This document shows positions 16,515 to 25,512 of a stretch of DNA of 30,857 bases, in pieces; the first letter of the stretch is position 1; every line of letters begins with the position of its first letter. Below the pieces are notes generated by a model. It was not told the DNA's origin. It saw nothing but the letters and a program-made list of their open reading frames with translations, and searched no databases. Source of the stretch: Flavobacterium sp. (GTDB taxonomy: Bacteria > Bacteroidota > Bacteroidia > Flavobacteriales > Flavobacteriaceae); contig NZ_JASLCE010000003.1 in NCBI RefSeq assembly GCF_030146175.1, positions 1-30,857 of the forward strand, given 5' to 3'. The position numbers and the translations under genes were made by a program.

Positions 16515-17645
16515 ATGAAAAAAATACAAATGGTTGATCTTAAAGGTCAATACGAACAAATAAAAGAGCAGGTTAACCAGTCGATCCAGGAAGTGCTGGA
16601 TACGACGGCATTTATCAATGGTCCGCAGGTACATCAATTCCAAAAGGCATTAGAAGATTATCTGGATGTAAAACACGTTATTCCGTGTGCGAATGGTACC
16701 GATGCACTTCAGATCGCAATGATGGGATTGGGATTACAACCCGGAGACGAGGTGATTACAGCCGATTTTACGTTTGCGGCAACGGTTGAGGTAATTGCCT
16801 TGTTGCAACTGACTCCGGTTTTGGTAGATGTTGATCCGGATACGTTTAATATTTCGGTGGACGCAATTAAAAAAGCGATCACGCCAAAAACGAAAGCGAT
16901 TGTTCCGGTACATATGTTCGGACAGGCGGCAAATATGGAAGCCATCATGGCGGTTGCAAACGAACACAATCTGTTTGTGATCGAAGATAATGCACAGGCA
17001 ATCGGAGCCAATTATGAATATGCCGATGGTAGTAAAAAGAAAGTAGGAACGATTGGACATGTGGCGTCGACCTCATTTTTCCCGTCTAAAAACTTAGGAT
17101 GCTATGGTGATGGTGGTGCAATTTTTACCAACGACGATGAATTGGCTTATAAATTACGCGGAATTGTAAACCACGGAATGTATGTGCGTTACCATCATGA
17201 TGTAGTGGGCGTGAATTCCCGTTTAGACAGTATGCAGGCGGCGGTTTTAAACGCGAAGTTACCAAAGCTGGATATCTATAATGATGCACGTCAGTTAGCG
17301 GCTCAAAAATATGATGCGGCTTTTGCAGGACATGCCAATATTGTAACTCCGGTTGTAAAAGGCGATAAAGGAAGCCATGTGTTTCATCAGTATACCTTGC
17401 GAATTCTGAACGCCGATCGCAATGCATTGATGCAACACCTGATCGATAAAGGTATTCCGTGTGCGATTTATTACCCGATTCCGTTACACAGTCAGAAAGC
17501 ATATGCCGATAGTCGTTATAATGAAGCCGATTTCCCAGTGACCAATCAATTGGTGAATGAAGTGATTTCATTACCAATGCATACCGAATTGGATGACGAA
17601 CAGATTAAATTTATTACCGATAGTATTCTGGAATTTTTAAAATAA
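16515..17645 (+). CDS. DegT/DnrJ/EryC1/StrS-family sugar-nucleotide aminotransferase
   Basis: PLP-dependent enzyme that aminates keto-sugars bound to UDP or dTDP, making amino sugars for surface glycans. From the ATG at 16515 it has 376 residues, standard for the family. Features are the N-terminal MVDLKGQYEQIKEQVNQSI, the cofactor-binding CANGTDALQIAMMGLGLQPGDEVI, DNAQAIGA, and the Schiff-base lysine (about Lys192) in SFFPSKNLGCYGDGGAI. Earlier TTG starts would add a poorly conserved leader. It precedes galE by 38 bases, so both may be one transcript, although TATATTCG (17657-17664) is a possible separate promoter. The exact sugar cannot be determined from this sequence. Confidence 0.93.
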   Translation: MKKIQMVDLKGQYEQIKEQVNQSIQEVLDTTAFINGPQVHQFQKALEDYLDVKHVIPCANGTDALQIAMMGLGLQPGDEVITADFTFAATVEVIALLQLTPVLVDVDPDTFNISVDAIKKAITPKTKAIVPVHMFGQAANMEAIMAVANEHNLFVIEDNAQAIGANYEYADGSKKKVGTIGHVASTSFFPSKNLGCYGDGGAIFTNDDELAYKLRGIVNHGMYVRYHHDVVGVNSRLDSMQAAVLNAKLPKLDIYNDARQLAAQKYDAAFAGHANIVTPVVKGDKGSHVFHQYTLRILNADRNALMQHLIDKGIPCAIYYPIPLHSQKAYADSRYNEADFPVTNQLVNEVISLPMHTELDDEQIKFITDSILEFLK

Positions 17646-17683
17646 ACCTTTTCGCGTATATTCGTGTTCATATTCAAAAATAA

Positions 17684-18700
17684 ATGAAAGTAGTTGTTAC
17701 CGGAGGTTTAGGTTTTATAGGATCCCATACTGTAGTAGAATTATACCGTCAGGGTTTTGAAGTGGTTATTGTCGACAATCTGTCCAATTCGTCTATAGAT
17801 GTTTTGACAGGTATTGAGAAAATAATTGGTATAAAACCGGTGTTTGAGCAAATTGATTTGCGTGATAAAACTGTTGTAACCGCTTTTTTTGAAAAACACA
17901 ACGATATTACCGGTGTTATTCATTTTGCCGCTTCAAAAGCAGTGGGCGAAAGTGTGGAAAATCCGTTGCTGTATTATGAGAATAATATTGCATCGTTGGT
18001 TTATTTGTTACAGGAATTACAGAAGAAAAAAGAATCGTATTTTATTTTCAGTTCTTCGTGTACCGTATACGGACAGGCCGAAAATATGCCGATCACGGAG
18101 TGTGCTTCGGTTCAACCGGCGATGTCACCCTATGGAAACACCAAACGAATAGGAGAAGAAATTATTACCGATGTAACGAAGGTTTCCGGTATCAATGCGA
18201 TACTACTACGTTATTTTAATCCGATTGGAGCCCACGAAACAGCCGAAATAGGTGAACTTCCCGTTGGTGTACCACAAAACCTGGTGCCGTTTATTACGCA
18301 AACAGCTATTGGTATCCGTAAGGAATTGTCGGTGTATGGTGATGATTATCCAACAGCCGATGGTACTTGTATCCGTGATTATATTCATGTAGTCGATCTG
18401 GCTAAAGCGCATGTTGTGGCTTTACAGCGATTAATTGATCATAAAAATGAAAGTAAGGTTGAGGTGTTTAATGTCGGAACCGGAAAAGGAAGTTCCGTAT
18501 TGGAAGTGATCCGTACCTTCGAAAAGGTGAGTGGAAAACCGTTGCCCTATAAAATCGTTGGTCGACGTGAAGGGGATATTATTGAAGCCTATGCGAATAC
18601 CGACAGAGCAAACCAGATATTGGGCTGGAAAGCGGAATTAACGCTGGAAGAAGCGTTGGGCGCTGCCTGGAAATGGGAACAGAAAGTTCGAAATATATAA
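17684..18700 (+). CDS. galE: UDP-glucose 4-epimerase
   Basis: NAD-dependent short-chain dehydrogenase that interconverts UDP-glucose and UDP-galactose, supplying galactose for glycans or allowing its use. The 338-residue length equals that of typical GalE. The Rossmann motif GGLGFIGSHT is at residues 7-16. The catalytic Ser/Thr region is FSSSCTVYG (about 122-130), and the catalytic pair is Tyr150 and Lys154 in SPYGNTKRIGE. The family motifs LRYFNPIGAH and DGTCIRDYIHV follow. It lies downstream of the sugar aminotransferase and ends in a strong bidirectional terminator. Epimerases acting on GlcNAc are related, so strict substrate preference is not certain. Confidence 0.96.
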   Translation: MKVVVTGGLGFIGSHTVVELYRQGFEVVIVDNLSNSSIDVLTGIEKIIGIKPVFEQIDLRDKTVVTAFFEKHNDITGVIHFAASKAVGESVENPLLYYENNIASLVYLLQELQKKKESYFIFSSSCTVYGQAENMPITECASVQPAMSPYGNTKRIGEEIITDVTKVSGINAILLRYFNPIGAHETAEIGELPVGVPQNLVPFITQTAIGIRKELSVYGDDYPTADGTCIRDYIHVVDLAKAHVVALQRLIDHKNESKVEVFNVGTGKGSSVLEVIRTFEKVSGKPLPYKIVGRREGDIIEAYANTDRANQILGWKAELTLEEALGAAWKWEQKVRNI

Positions 18701-18703
18701 AAT

Positions 18704-18734
18704 AAAAAATCCCGACTATAAGTCGGGATTTTTT
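18704..18734. terminator. Bidirectional terminator between galE and accD
   Basis: A perfect 14-bp stem AAAAAATCCCGACT (18704-18717) and its complement (18721-18734) enclose the loop ATA. The A and T tracts provide U-tails for both convergent transcripts. Confidence 0.92.
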
Positions 18735-18735
18735 A

Positions 18736-19590
18736 TTATCGTACCGGTTGATTTGAAATTAAATCAAGGTATAAGTTGATTTTGTCTTTTAACTCTTTAC
18801 GAGGCGTGATAAAGTCAAGGAAACCGTGTTCTAAAACGAATTCGGATGTTTGGAATCCTTCCGGAAGGTCTTTTCCGGTGGTGTCTTTTACGACACGTGG
18901 TCCGGCAAAACCGATTAAGGCTCCTGGCTCGGCAATATTAATGTCACCTAACATCGCATAGGATGCTGTAGTTCCTCCGGTTGTCGGATCGGTACATAAG
19001 GAGATATATGGAATTTTTGCATCGGCCAATTGCGCCAGTTTTGCAGATGTTTTGGCTAACTGCATTAAGGAGTATGCCGCTTCCATCATACGGGCACCAC
19101 CCGATTTGGAAATCATTACAAATGGTACTTTATGCTTGATGGAATAATCGATCGCACGGGCAATTTTTTCCCCTACAACAGCTCCCATTGATCCTCCGAT
19201 AAACGCAAAATCCATTGAAGCAACAACCAGGTCTTTTCCTTTTGATTTTCCTACCGCTGTACGAACCGCATCTTTTAATTTGGTCTTGTCAATAGCGTCT
19301 TTTAAACGATCGCTGTACTTTTTAGTATCCACAAACTTAAGCGGATCCTTAGAAGTCATGTTGGCATCCAGTTCTTTAAATTCGTTGTTGTCGAATAAAA
19401 TTTCAAAATATTCTTTACTACCAATACGAACGTGGTATCCGTCTTCCGGGCTTACCCAAAGATTTTTTGCCAATTCTTCAGCATCAATGATTTTTCCTGT
19501 CGGTGATTTGTACCAAAGTCCTTTCGGCACATCTTTTTTATCTTCAGTTGCGGTTTGAATCCCTTTTGCTGTTCTTTTAAACCAAGCCAT
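18736..19590 (-). CDS. accD: Acetyl-CoA carboxylase carboxyltransferase beta subunit, zinc finger lost
   Basis: Partner of AccA in transferring carboxyl from biotin to acetyl-CoA, the first committed step of fatty-acid synthesis. The 284-residue protein has the crotonase-like core: [57 protein letters not shown] and [13 protein letters not shown] are all family signatures. In E. coli AccD the N-terminus has a CxxC-x15-CxxC zinc ribbon. Here the aligned region (about residues 25-52, [11 protein letters not shown] and then [15 protein letters not shown]) has Ser, Thr, Ser and Asp or nearby residues in place of all four cysteines, while the surrounding Trp, Lys, Glu-Leu and Asn-Leu positions stay conserved. 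It follows the aldolase gene by 35 bases. Confidence 0.96.
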   Translation of the reverse strand: MAWFKRTAKGIQTATEDKKDVPKGLWYKSPTGKIIDAEELAKNLWVSPEDGYHVRIGSKEYFEILFDNNEFKELDANMTSKDPLKFVDTKKYSDRLKDAIDKTKLKDAVRTAVGKSKGKDLVVASMDFAFIGGSMGAVVGEKIARAIDYSIKHKVPFVMISKSGGARMMEAAYSLMQLAKTSAKLAQLADAKIPYISLCTDPTTGGTTASYAMLGDINIAEPGALIGFAGPRVVKDTTGKDLPEGFQTSEFVLEHGFLDFITPRKELKDKINLYLDLISNQPVR

Positions 19591-19625
19591 AGTTTTAAAT
19601 TTGAATTAATCTGAATGTTACTACA

Positions 19626-20693
19626 TTATAATGTATTAACGTTATTCAGGTCTTTAAACGCCTGTTCCAGACGTGTGTTAAACGTAATTTCTCCTTCGCG
19701 AACCCATTTTCTAGGATCGTAGTGTTTTTTATTCGGAACATCGGCTCCTTCCGGATTTCCGATCTGTGTTCTTAAATAGTCAATTTTTGATACCATATAG
19801 TCACGAACCCCTTCGGTAAAAGCAAACTGAAGGTCGGTGTCAATGTTCATTTTGATAACGCCATATGAAATCGCTTCTCTGATCTCTTCTAATGTCGAAC
19901 CGGATCCGCCGTGGAATACAAAATCAACCGGGTTGTGTCCGGTGCTGAATTTATTCTGAACGTATTCCTGAGAGTTTCTAAGGATTTTTGGTGTTAGTTT
20001 TACGTTACCCGGTTTGTAAACACCGTGAACGTTTCCAAAAGCAGCGGCAACAGTAAAACGAGGGCTGATTTTCATCAATTCCTCATAAGCATAAGCTACT
20101 TCTTCCGGTTGTGTATATAATTTGGAACTGTCTACATCCGAATTGTCTACACCATCTTCTTCACCACCTGTGATTCCCAATTCGATTTCCAGTGTCATTC
20201 CCATTTTGCTCATACGCTCCAGATATTTTTTGGAAATTTCCAGATTCTCTTCAATCGGCTCTTCGGAAAGATCGATCATGTGTGAGCTGAATAATGGTTT
20301 TCCGGTTTGCTTAAAGTGTTCTTCACTGGCATCCAGTAAACCGTCAATCCACGGTAATAAATTTTTAGCACAATGGTCGGTGTGTAAAATCACGGTAGCA
20401 CCATAGGCTTCTGCCAGCGTATGGATGTGTTTTGCTCCGGCAATGGCACCCAAAATAGCCGATTTCTGACCGTCGTTGGAAAGTCCTTTTCCGGCATTAA
20501 ACGAAGCACCTCCGTTAGAAAACTGGATAATAACAGGAGCATTTAATTTGGCAGCTGTTTCCAGAACACCGTTGATAGTGCTTGATCCCGTAACGTTTAC
20601 TGCGGGTAAGGCAAAGCCTTTTTCTTTTGCATATCGAAAGATTTCCTGTACTTGATCGCCGGTTGCTACACCTGGTTTTATTGTATGAGCCAT
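19626..20693 (-). CDS. fbaA: Class II fructose-bisphosphate aldolase
   Basis: Zinc-dependent aldolase that cleaves fructose 1,6-bisphosphate to DHAP and glyceraldehyde 3-phosphate in glycolysis, and acts in reverse in gluconeogenesis. The 355-residue length fits the class IIa (E. coli FbaA) group. Visible motifs are VILHTDHCAKNLLPWIDGLL with the first metal ligand His and the catalytic Asp, ELGITGGEEDGVDN, AAFGNVHGVYKPGNVKL, and FVFHGGSGSTLEEI with further ligands and the phosphate-binding glycines. It lies 47 bases after tamL and 35 bases before accD on the same strand. A -7 box just inside the tamL-fba gap suggests its own promoter, with accD as a second gene. Confidence 0.97.
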   Translation of the reverse strand: MAHTIKPGVATGDQVQEIFRYAKEKGFALPAVNVTGSSTINGVLETAAKLNAPVIIQFSNGGASFNAGKGLSNDGQKSAILGAIAGAKHIHTLAEAYGATVILHTDHCAKNLLPWIDGLLDASEEHFKQTGKPLFSSHMIDLSEEPIEENLEISKKYLERMSKMGMTLEIELGITGGEEDGVDNSDVDSSKLYTQPEEVAYAYEELMKISPRFTVAAAFGNVHGVYKPGNVKLTPKILRNSQEYVQNKFSTGHNPVDFVFHGGSGSTLEEIREAISYGVIKMNIDTDLQFAFTEGVRDYMVSKIDYLRTQIGNPEGADVPNKKHYDPRKWVREGEITFNTRLEQAFKDLNNVNTL

Positions 20694-20719
20694 TGTGTTG
20701 TTGTTTTAATTTATTTTGA

Positions 20720-20727
20720 CAAAAATA
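20720..20727 (-). promoter_or_regulatory. Promoter -7 box (TATTTTTG) for fba-accD
   Basis: On the minus strand TATTTTTG (20727-20720) is an exact TAnnTTTG match about 26 bases before the fba start. The -33 region would fall in the last codons of tamL, where no clear TTG is seen. Confidence 0.45.
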
Positions 20728-20740
20728 ATAATTTCTAAAA

Positions 20741-23296
20741 TTAGAAAGGATAATTAATTCCAATATTTAAGACGGCGCGATTTGGTACGATATCGCGAAA
20801 CCATCTTTCCTTCATTTCTTTGGCCGGGTTGTAGGTTTTAAAACCAACATCCAAACGGATTACAAAGAAGTTTAAATCATAGCGGAAACCAATTCCGGTA
20901 CCTAATGCAATATCCTGTAACGATTTGAAGCCTTCGAAAACGCTTTCTTCATCGGTTACGTTATCAAAAACGTTCCAGATGTTTCCGGCATCGGCAAAAA
21001 AGGCACCGTTTAGTTTATTAAAAATATTAAAACGGTATTCGGCACTCAGTGCAATTTTAAAGTTGGCCTCGTTAAAGTCGTTTAAACCACCACTTCGCCC
21101 CGGACCTAAACTATACGACTGCCATGCCCGGTTGTCGTTCGATCCACCGCCAAAGTAACTTCGCGAAAACGGAATCGAATTGGAATTCCCGTACGGAATT
21201 GCCAGTCCGGTAAAAGCGCGTGCCGCAATAACCTGCTTGCCGCCTAAATCCCAGTTTTTAATAAAGTCGATTTCTCCTTTGATATATTGGGAATATTCGA
21301 CGTTAAAAAATTTTTTACGACCGTAAATATCCGCTTCCTGATTTTCGATTTTGGAAATCAGACTCAGGACGTTTCCGGCCGATTCCAGTTTGGTTTTAAA
21401 GGTGTAAAAATCGTTGTCGTTAATGTTGGTACGACTGGATTTGGTATAGGTGATGTTGGTCGCAAGGATAAGGTTGTTCTCGGTTAGACGCAGTCTCCGT
21501 TCTTCAATACTCCGAATAGCGTAATAATCGTTGTCGTTTGGCGTAAGACTTGTTTGTCCGCCTAATACTTCGTTGATAAAACCGGTGGTTCCCTGCGGAA
21601 TGGATAGATTACCTTCTTCGTCCAAATTGGTTGGATCGGTATTGTAAACCTGTGCCAGACCATTCAAACGGTCGTATGACGAGTGGTACACGCTAAAATA
21701 ATTACCCGGGTTTACGTTGCGAACGTATTGTAAATTGACCAGATCGAAACGGATATTGGTGTTTCGTTTCGGATTCCAGTTATAGTTGAGAATCCCGGTA
21801 AAACTTTCTTTATCCAAACCGATGTTTTGCTGACGCGAAAGGCCAAGGCTCATCTGTGTGGTTGGTAGGGTGTTTTTCGGAATAATCTTATCGGTATTTA
21901 ACGGGAAAAAGATTCGTGGAAATGATAGTTTGACATCGGCTCCGTATTCCGAAATATTAAAAAATACGTTATTCGGATTGGCAAGATCCTGAGACGAACC
22001 GATATTTCCACGCAAAGCGATTTCGAGAATCTCGGCACCTCTAAAAATGTTACGAATCGAAAGTGCCGCACTTCCCAGAATACCAAAATCCTGAATGTTG
22101 GAATGCATAAAATCGGCCGTAGCATTAAAGTTGAATTTTTTACGCGGCGATAAGATGATGTTGGCAATCAGTGACGTTCCGGTCGTATCGTTTTTATCTT
22201 CTTCATATTCGATATTCGGATAGTTAAACACACGCAGGTTACTTAAAGAACGCGAGGTTAACTGTCTTCTAAAATCACTGAATTTACTGCCTTTGGTGAT
22301 AAATATCGCATCGGTTATCGCTTTCGGACGGTAATTCAGTTTGTCGGAACTGTAAATGTTAAAGTTGTTATAGCTGGTACTATCGGCTACTTTTTGTTTG
22401 TTTTTGTTATTGGTATTTCCAGTGAAAATATTGACCTCGCTAATGGTATACAGTTTAAAAGGAACCTTTATCAGGGAATCTCCTTTTTTAACGGTTCGGT
22501 CGTCGATCAGGATATCGACATGGGCTTTGTGGTTGGTTGCTACCGTATCAACATCATATTCGATATTGGTTTCCTGGAAATAATACGCTCCGTTATTGCG
22601 GAAATGGGTAGCAATTCGTTTTCTTTCATCACTAAAATACTGCGAATTGTATTGTTTGCCTTTTACAATTAACGATTGGTTTTTATTGTGTTCAAACAAC
22701 GAATCCAAAGCTGCTGTTTTGATCGAAGTAGTAATGCTGTCGACAATATAAGGCGCGCCCAGTTTAACCTCGTAGTTCACCTTGCCGCGTTTGTTGGGTA
22801 AGGTGTCGATTTTATACGTGATTTTATTGTTGAAATAACCGGCGTTGAAATAGTAAGACAACATTCGGTTTCTGGATTTCTGTACTTTGATAGAATCGAT
22901 GATCACAGGAGCTTCCCCCGTTTTTTTTAGGAACGTACTGGCACCCGATACAAAAAAGGATTGTCCCAATCGCTGTACTTGTTTTTCAGATAATAGGTCG
23001 GTTAGGAATTTATGGCGTTTGGGTTTCTTTTCCAGCCATAACTGATAATCGGCTTCCGGACTTTTCCGTGCCAAATTGTACATCTGTAATCGCAAGCGGT
23101 AACCTAGAATGGAACTATTCGGTTTTTGATAAAGCTGATTTAAAATAGTCTCGCTTTTTTCTTTCTTACCGTCAACCATTACCGTGTTCTCGATTAAAAG
23201 ATGCTGTCCTTCGGGTACTCTTTTAACAAGAGAACAAGAATATAAAATTGCACCTAATAAGAGAAATAGTGCTATTTTTGATAAATTTTTTTTCAA
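20741..23296 (-). CDS. tamL: TamL-type lipid-anchored Omp85 (BamA/TamA family) outer-membrane protein
   Basis: The 851-residue protein starts with a lipoprotein signal MKKNLSKIALFLLLGAILYS followed by Cys21 in the lipobox LYSC. POTRA-like repeats fill the periplasmic half; examples are DSIKVQKSRNRMLSYYFNAGYF and KRIATHFRNNGAYYFQETNIEYDVD. The C-terminal half is the 16-stranded surface-antigen barrel, with FNFNATADFMHSNIQDFGIL, the lid-loop region PFSRSYFGGGSNDNRAW and the final strand VLNIGINYPF ending in an aromatic residue. Lipid-anchored TamA-like proteins of Bacteroidota are called TamL and are thought to work with TamB in outer-membrane assembly. No tamB lies in the window. A SpoU methyltransferase is divergent, 36 bases away. 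Confidence 0.9.
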   Translation of the reverse strand: MKKNLSKIALFLLLGAILYSCSLVKRVPEGQHLLIENTVMVDGKKEKSETILNQLYQKPNSSILGYRLRLQMYNLARKSPEADYQLWLEKKPKRHKFLTDLLSEKQVQRLGQSFFVSGASTFLKKTGEAPVIIDSIKVQKSRNRMLSYYFNAGYFNNKITYKIDTLPNKRGKVNYEVKLGAPYIVDSITTSIKTAALDSLFEHNKNQSLIVKGKQYNSQYFSDERKRIATHFRNNGAYYFQETNIEYDVDTVATNHKAHVDILIDDRTVKKGDSLIKVPFKLYTISEVNIFTGNTNNKNKQKVADSTSYNNFNIYSSDKLNYRPKAITDAIFITKGSKFSDFRRQLTSRSLSNLRVFNYPNIEYEEDKNDTTGTSLIANIILSPRKKFNFNATADFMHSNIQDFGILGSAALSIRNIFRGAEILEIALRGNIGSSQDLANPNNVFFNISEYGADVKLSFPRIFFPLNTDKIIPKNTLPTTQMSLGLSRQQNIGLDKESFTGILNYNWNPKRNTNIRFDLVNLQYVRNVNPGNYFSVYHSSYDRLNGLAQVYNTDPTNLDEEGNLSIPQGTTGFINEVLGGQTSLTPNDNDYYAIRSIEERRLRLTENNLILATNITYTKSSRTNINDNDFYTFKTKLESAGNVLSLISKIENQEADIYGRKKFFNVEYSQYIKGEIDFIKNWDLGGKQVIAARAFTGLAIPYGNSNSIPFSRSYFGGGSNDNRAWQSYSLGPGRSGGLNDFNEANFKIALSAEYRFNIFNKLNGAFFADAGNIWNVFDNVTDEESVFEGFKSLQDIALGTGIGFRYDLNFFVIRLDVGFKTYNPAKEMKERWFRDIVPNRAVLNIGINYPF

Positions 23297-23315
23297 ATCG
23301 ATTACAATAGTAAGT

Positions 23316-23323
23316 CAAAAATA
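23316..23323 (-). promoter_or_regulatory. Promoter -7 box (TATTTTTG) for tamL
   Basis: On the minus strand TATTTTTG (23323-23316) is an exact TAnnTTTG match about 19 bases before the tamL ATG. It lies in a 36-base divergent gap, so any -33 region overlaps the start of the neighbouring methyltransferase gene. Confidence 0.4.
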
Positions 23324-23332
23324 CATTTTTTT

Positions 23333-24073
23333 ATGGTTAGTAAAAACCAAATCAAACTAATAACGAGTTTACAGCAAAAAAAATATAGAAAACAACATGA
23401 ATTATTTTTTGCTGAAGGTATAAAGGTAATTCAAGAATTACTGAATTCCAATTTTGAGCTCTACCATTTGTATTCGGTTGATGCTATTTTTGATACGCTT
23501 CCGCAAAATAAAGTAACGCTTATCTCGGAGGCGGAGCTAAAAAAAATCAGTGCGTTAACGACACCAAATACCTGTTTGGCGTTGTTTCGTATTCCGGAGG
23601 AAAAGCCAATTGCCGAAACCGGATTGATTCTGGCTTTGGACGATATCCGCGATCCGGGGAATCTCGGAACGATTTTGCGTTTGAGCGACTGGTTTGGGAT
23701 TTCACATGTGGTATGTTCGAACGAAACCGTTGATATTTACAATCCAAAGGTGGTACAGGCAACAATGGGTTCGATTACACGGGTGAATGTAGTATATACC
23801 GATCTGGAAGCGTTTCTGGAAAAAACGGAATTACCGGTTTTCGGAACGTTTATGGATGGCGCCAATATTTATGAGCAAAAACTTCCGGAAAACGGAATCA
23901 TTGTTATGGGGAATGAAGCCAATGGTATTTCGGCATCGATTGAAAAGCGTACTACAGAACGGATTGCAATTCCGCGTTTTGGGAATTTACAAGTTACCGA
24001 AAGCTTAAATGTGGCCACGGCTACCGCTATAATCCTTAGCGAATTTAAAAGAGGTCTTTTTAGTGGAAAGTAA
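23333..24073 (+). CDS. SpoU/TrmH-family RNA methyltransferase (two-domain form)
   Basis: This is the second SpoU enzyme in the window. The 246-residue protein has an N-terminal substrate-binding domain with the family-typical opening MVSKNQIKLITSLQQKKYRK and FFAEGIKVIQELL, then the knotted catalytic domain from about residue 90. Motif 1 is LALDDIRDPGNLGTILRLSD with the conserved Asn and Arg, motif 2 is VMGNEANGIS, and motif 3 is IPRFGNLQVTESLNVATATAI. The layout matches rRNA 2'-O-methyltransferases of the RlmB type and differs from the single-domain enzyme at 2965. It is divergent from tamL, and its 3' end overlaps that of porT by 14 bases. The RNA target is unknown. Confidence 0.93.
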   Translation: MVSKNQIKLITSLQQKKYRKQHELFFAEGIKVIQELLNSNFELYHLYSVDAIFDTLPQNKVTLISEAELKKISALTTPNTCLALFRIPEEKPIAETGLILALDDIRDPGNLGTILRLSDWFGISHVVCSNETVDIYNPKVVQATMGSITRVNVVYTDLEAFLEKTELPVFGTFMDGANIYEQKLPENGIIVMGNEANGISASIEKRTTERIAIPRFGNLQVTESLNVATATAIILSEFKRGLFSGK

Positions 24074-24761
24074 AATTGATAAAAATCCCACGGGTTTTCA
24101 TCGATTCTACGTTTCCGGTCCACGGACTGTTCGGATTGTTATCGCGGATTAGCTCGTCGTTAATTCCGAATACACCGCGAATGGATGGTGAAAACTTAAA
24201 GTATTCCAGATAGAAATCAACACCCAATCCCAATTCATAATTGGTGGACCAACGGGTCATACGAAAACGGTAGGCGTAGTTATCGTCTGTTGCGTCATGG
24301 TTACTGCCCAGATTCAAGGACTTGGAGAATCCGCCAACTACATACGGTCGTACGTTTCCAAAGCGCTGTGAGGAGAATTTAAGCAATAACGGGAAATGAA
24401 TATAGGTCGATTTTACTTCGCGTAATTGTTCTACCGGTCGGGTTAGACTCGGATCGTGAAAAGTAAGATCCCGTTGCGTATAATACAATCCGGGTTCGAA
24501 ACGAAGATCGAGGTGTTCCATTATCCTTAAGTTTCCAACCAGACCTACGTTAAATCCGGTGGTTCCTTTTACTTCAATGTCGACGCCGGGTTTGATATAA
24601 TCAAACTTAAAATCGTAGCTACTGAATCCTAAAAAATAGCCCCAGTGTACGCGTTGTTTGTCAAAGTTTTCCAGGTTAATAACCGGATTTTTACTAAACA
24701 TCGACTGTGAAAAGCTGTTTAGTGACAGAAGTAATAAGGAAATAAGGATGAATTTTCTCAT
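24060..24761 (-). CDS. porT: PorT, type IX secretion system-associated outer-membrane protein
   Basis: PorT (SprT in gliding flavobacteria) is needed for type IX secretion, which exports proteins carrying a C-terminal signal across the outer membrane. From the ATG at 24761 the protein has 233 residues, with a signal peptide (MRKFILISLLLLSLNSFSQ) and an eight-stranded-type beta barrel of alternating hydrophobic strands, such as GTTGFNVGLVGNLRIMEHLDLRFEPGLYY and NYELGLGVDFYLEYFKFSPS. It ends in a short aromatic strand (NFTFH). The start lies one base after the ubiE stop, so it depends on ubiE transcription. An upstream start would put basic residues before the signal peptide and overlap ubiE. 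The ubiE-porT order is, from memory, usual in Flavobacteriaceae. Confidence 0.88.
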   Translation of the reverse strand: MRKFILISLLLLSLNSFSQSMFSKNPVINLENFDKQRVHWGYFLGFSSYDFKFDYIKPGVDIEVKGTTGFNVGLVGNLRIMEHLDLRFEPGLYYTQRDLTFHDPSLTRPVEQLREVKSTYIHFPLLLKFSSQRFGNVRPYVVGGFSKSLNLGSNHDATDDNYAYRFRMTRWSTNYELGLGVDFYLEYFKFSPSIRGVFGINDELIRDNNPNSPWTGNVESMKTRGIFINFTFH

Positions 24762-24762
24762 G

Positions 24763-25494
24763 TTATTTTTTTGACGCTGAATATATCGTTGCCGCTCCGA
24801 ATGTCTGAGGAGCATGTTTCACATCTATAAACCCAACTTTTCGCAAAATATTGTTTAACGCTTCGCCATGTGGAAAAACGGAAGCCGATTCGGATAGGTA
24901 AGAATAGGCTACTTTGTCTTTGGAAAACAGTTTCCCGATTAACGGTAAAATGTTTTTGGTGTAAAAGTGATAGCCCTGTTTAAAAGGGAAACGGGTAGGT
25001 ACCGAAGTCTCCAGGATCACAAAAACACCGCCCGGTTTTAATACCCGTAAAATCTCGGATAATCCTTTTTCCAATGTTTCAAAATTTCGTACACCAAATG
25101 CTACGGTGATCGCATCAAAATAATTGTCGCCGTAAGGAATGTTTTCAGAATCACCTAAAACCATTTCGATTTTGTCGGTAAGGTTGAGGTGTTCAATTTT
25201 TTGTTTCCCAACTTCAAGCATGCCGGATGAAATATCCAATCCGATAATTTTAGTCGCACTGGTTTTGGTCATCAAAATAGCCAAATCGCCGGTTCCGGTG
25301 GCAATATCCAAAACGGTTTGCGGCTTTTTGTCGGAAACAATTTTTAAAACCTTATTGCGCCATTTAATATCGATACCAAAAGAAATAACACGATTTAAAT
25401 TGTCGTACTTCCCGGAAATCGTATCAAACATTTGGGTTACTTGTTCTTTTTTTCCGAGTTCGGAATCTTTATAAGGCGTGATATTTTTTGACAT
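24763..25494 (-). CDS. ubiE: Demethylmenaquinone / 2-polyprenyl C-methyltransferase
   Basis: SAM-dependent methyltransferase for the last step of menaquinone synthesis (MenG role; Bacteroidota lack ubiquinone, so menaquinone is the likely substrate). From the ATG at 25494 it has 243 residues. The SAM loop is VLDIATGTGDLAI, and the UbiE motifs MFDTISGKYDNLNRVISFGIDIKWR and GVRNFETLEKGLSEILRVLKPGG are clear. A TTG seven codons upstream lies inside the -7 promoter box, so it cannot be the start. It is the first gene of a pair with porT. Confidence 0.96.
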   Translation of the reverse strand: MSKNITPYKDSELGKKEQVTQMFDTISGKYDNLNRVISFGIDIKWRNKVLKIVSDKKPQTVLDIATGTGDLAILMTKTSATKIIGLDISSGMLEVGKQKIEHLNLTDKIEMVLGDSENIPYGDNYFDAITVAFGVRNFETLEKGLSEILRVLKPGGVFVILETSVPTRFPFKQGYHFYTKNILPLIGKLFSKDKVAYSYLSESASVFPHGEALNNILRKVGFIDVKHAPQTFGAATIYSASKK

Positions 25495-25512
25495 TCTATG
25501 AGAAATTTGGAG

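Noticed and set aside
17125..17577. Minus-strand open frame of 150 codons inside the aminotransferase gene
   Set aside because: It is antisense to strongly conserved PLP-enzyme sequence and has the His/Arg-rich make-up of a shadow frame.
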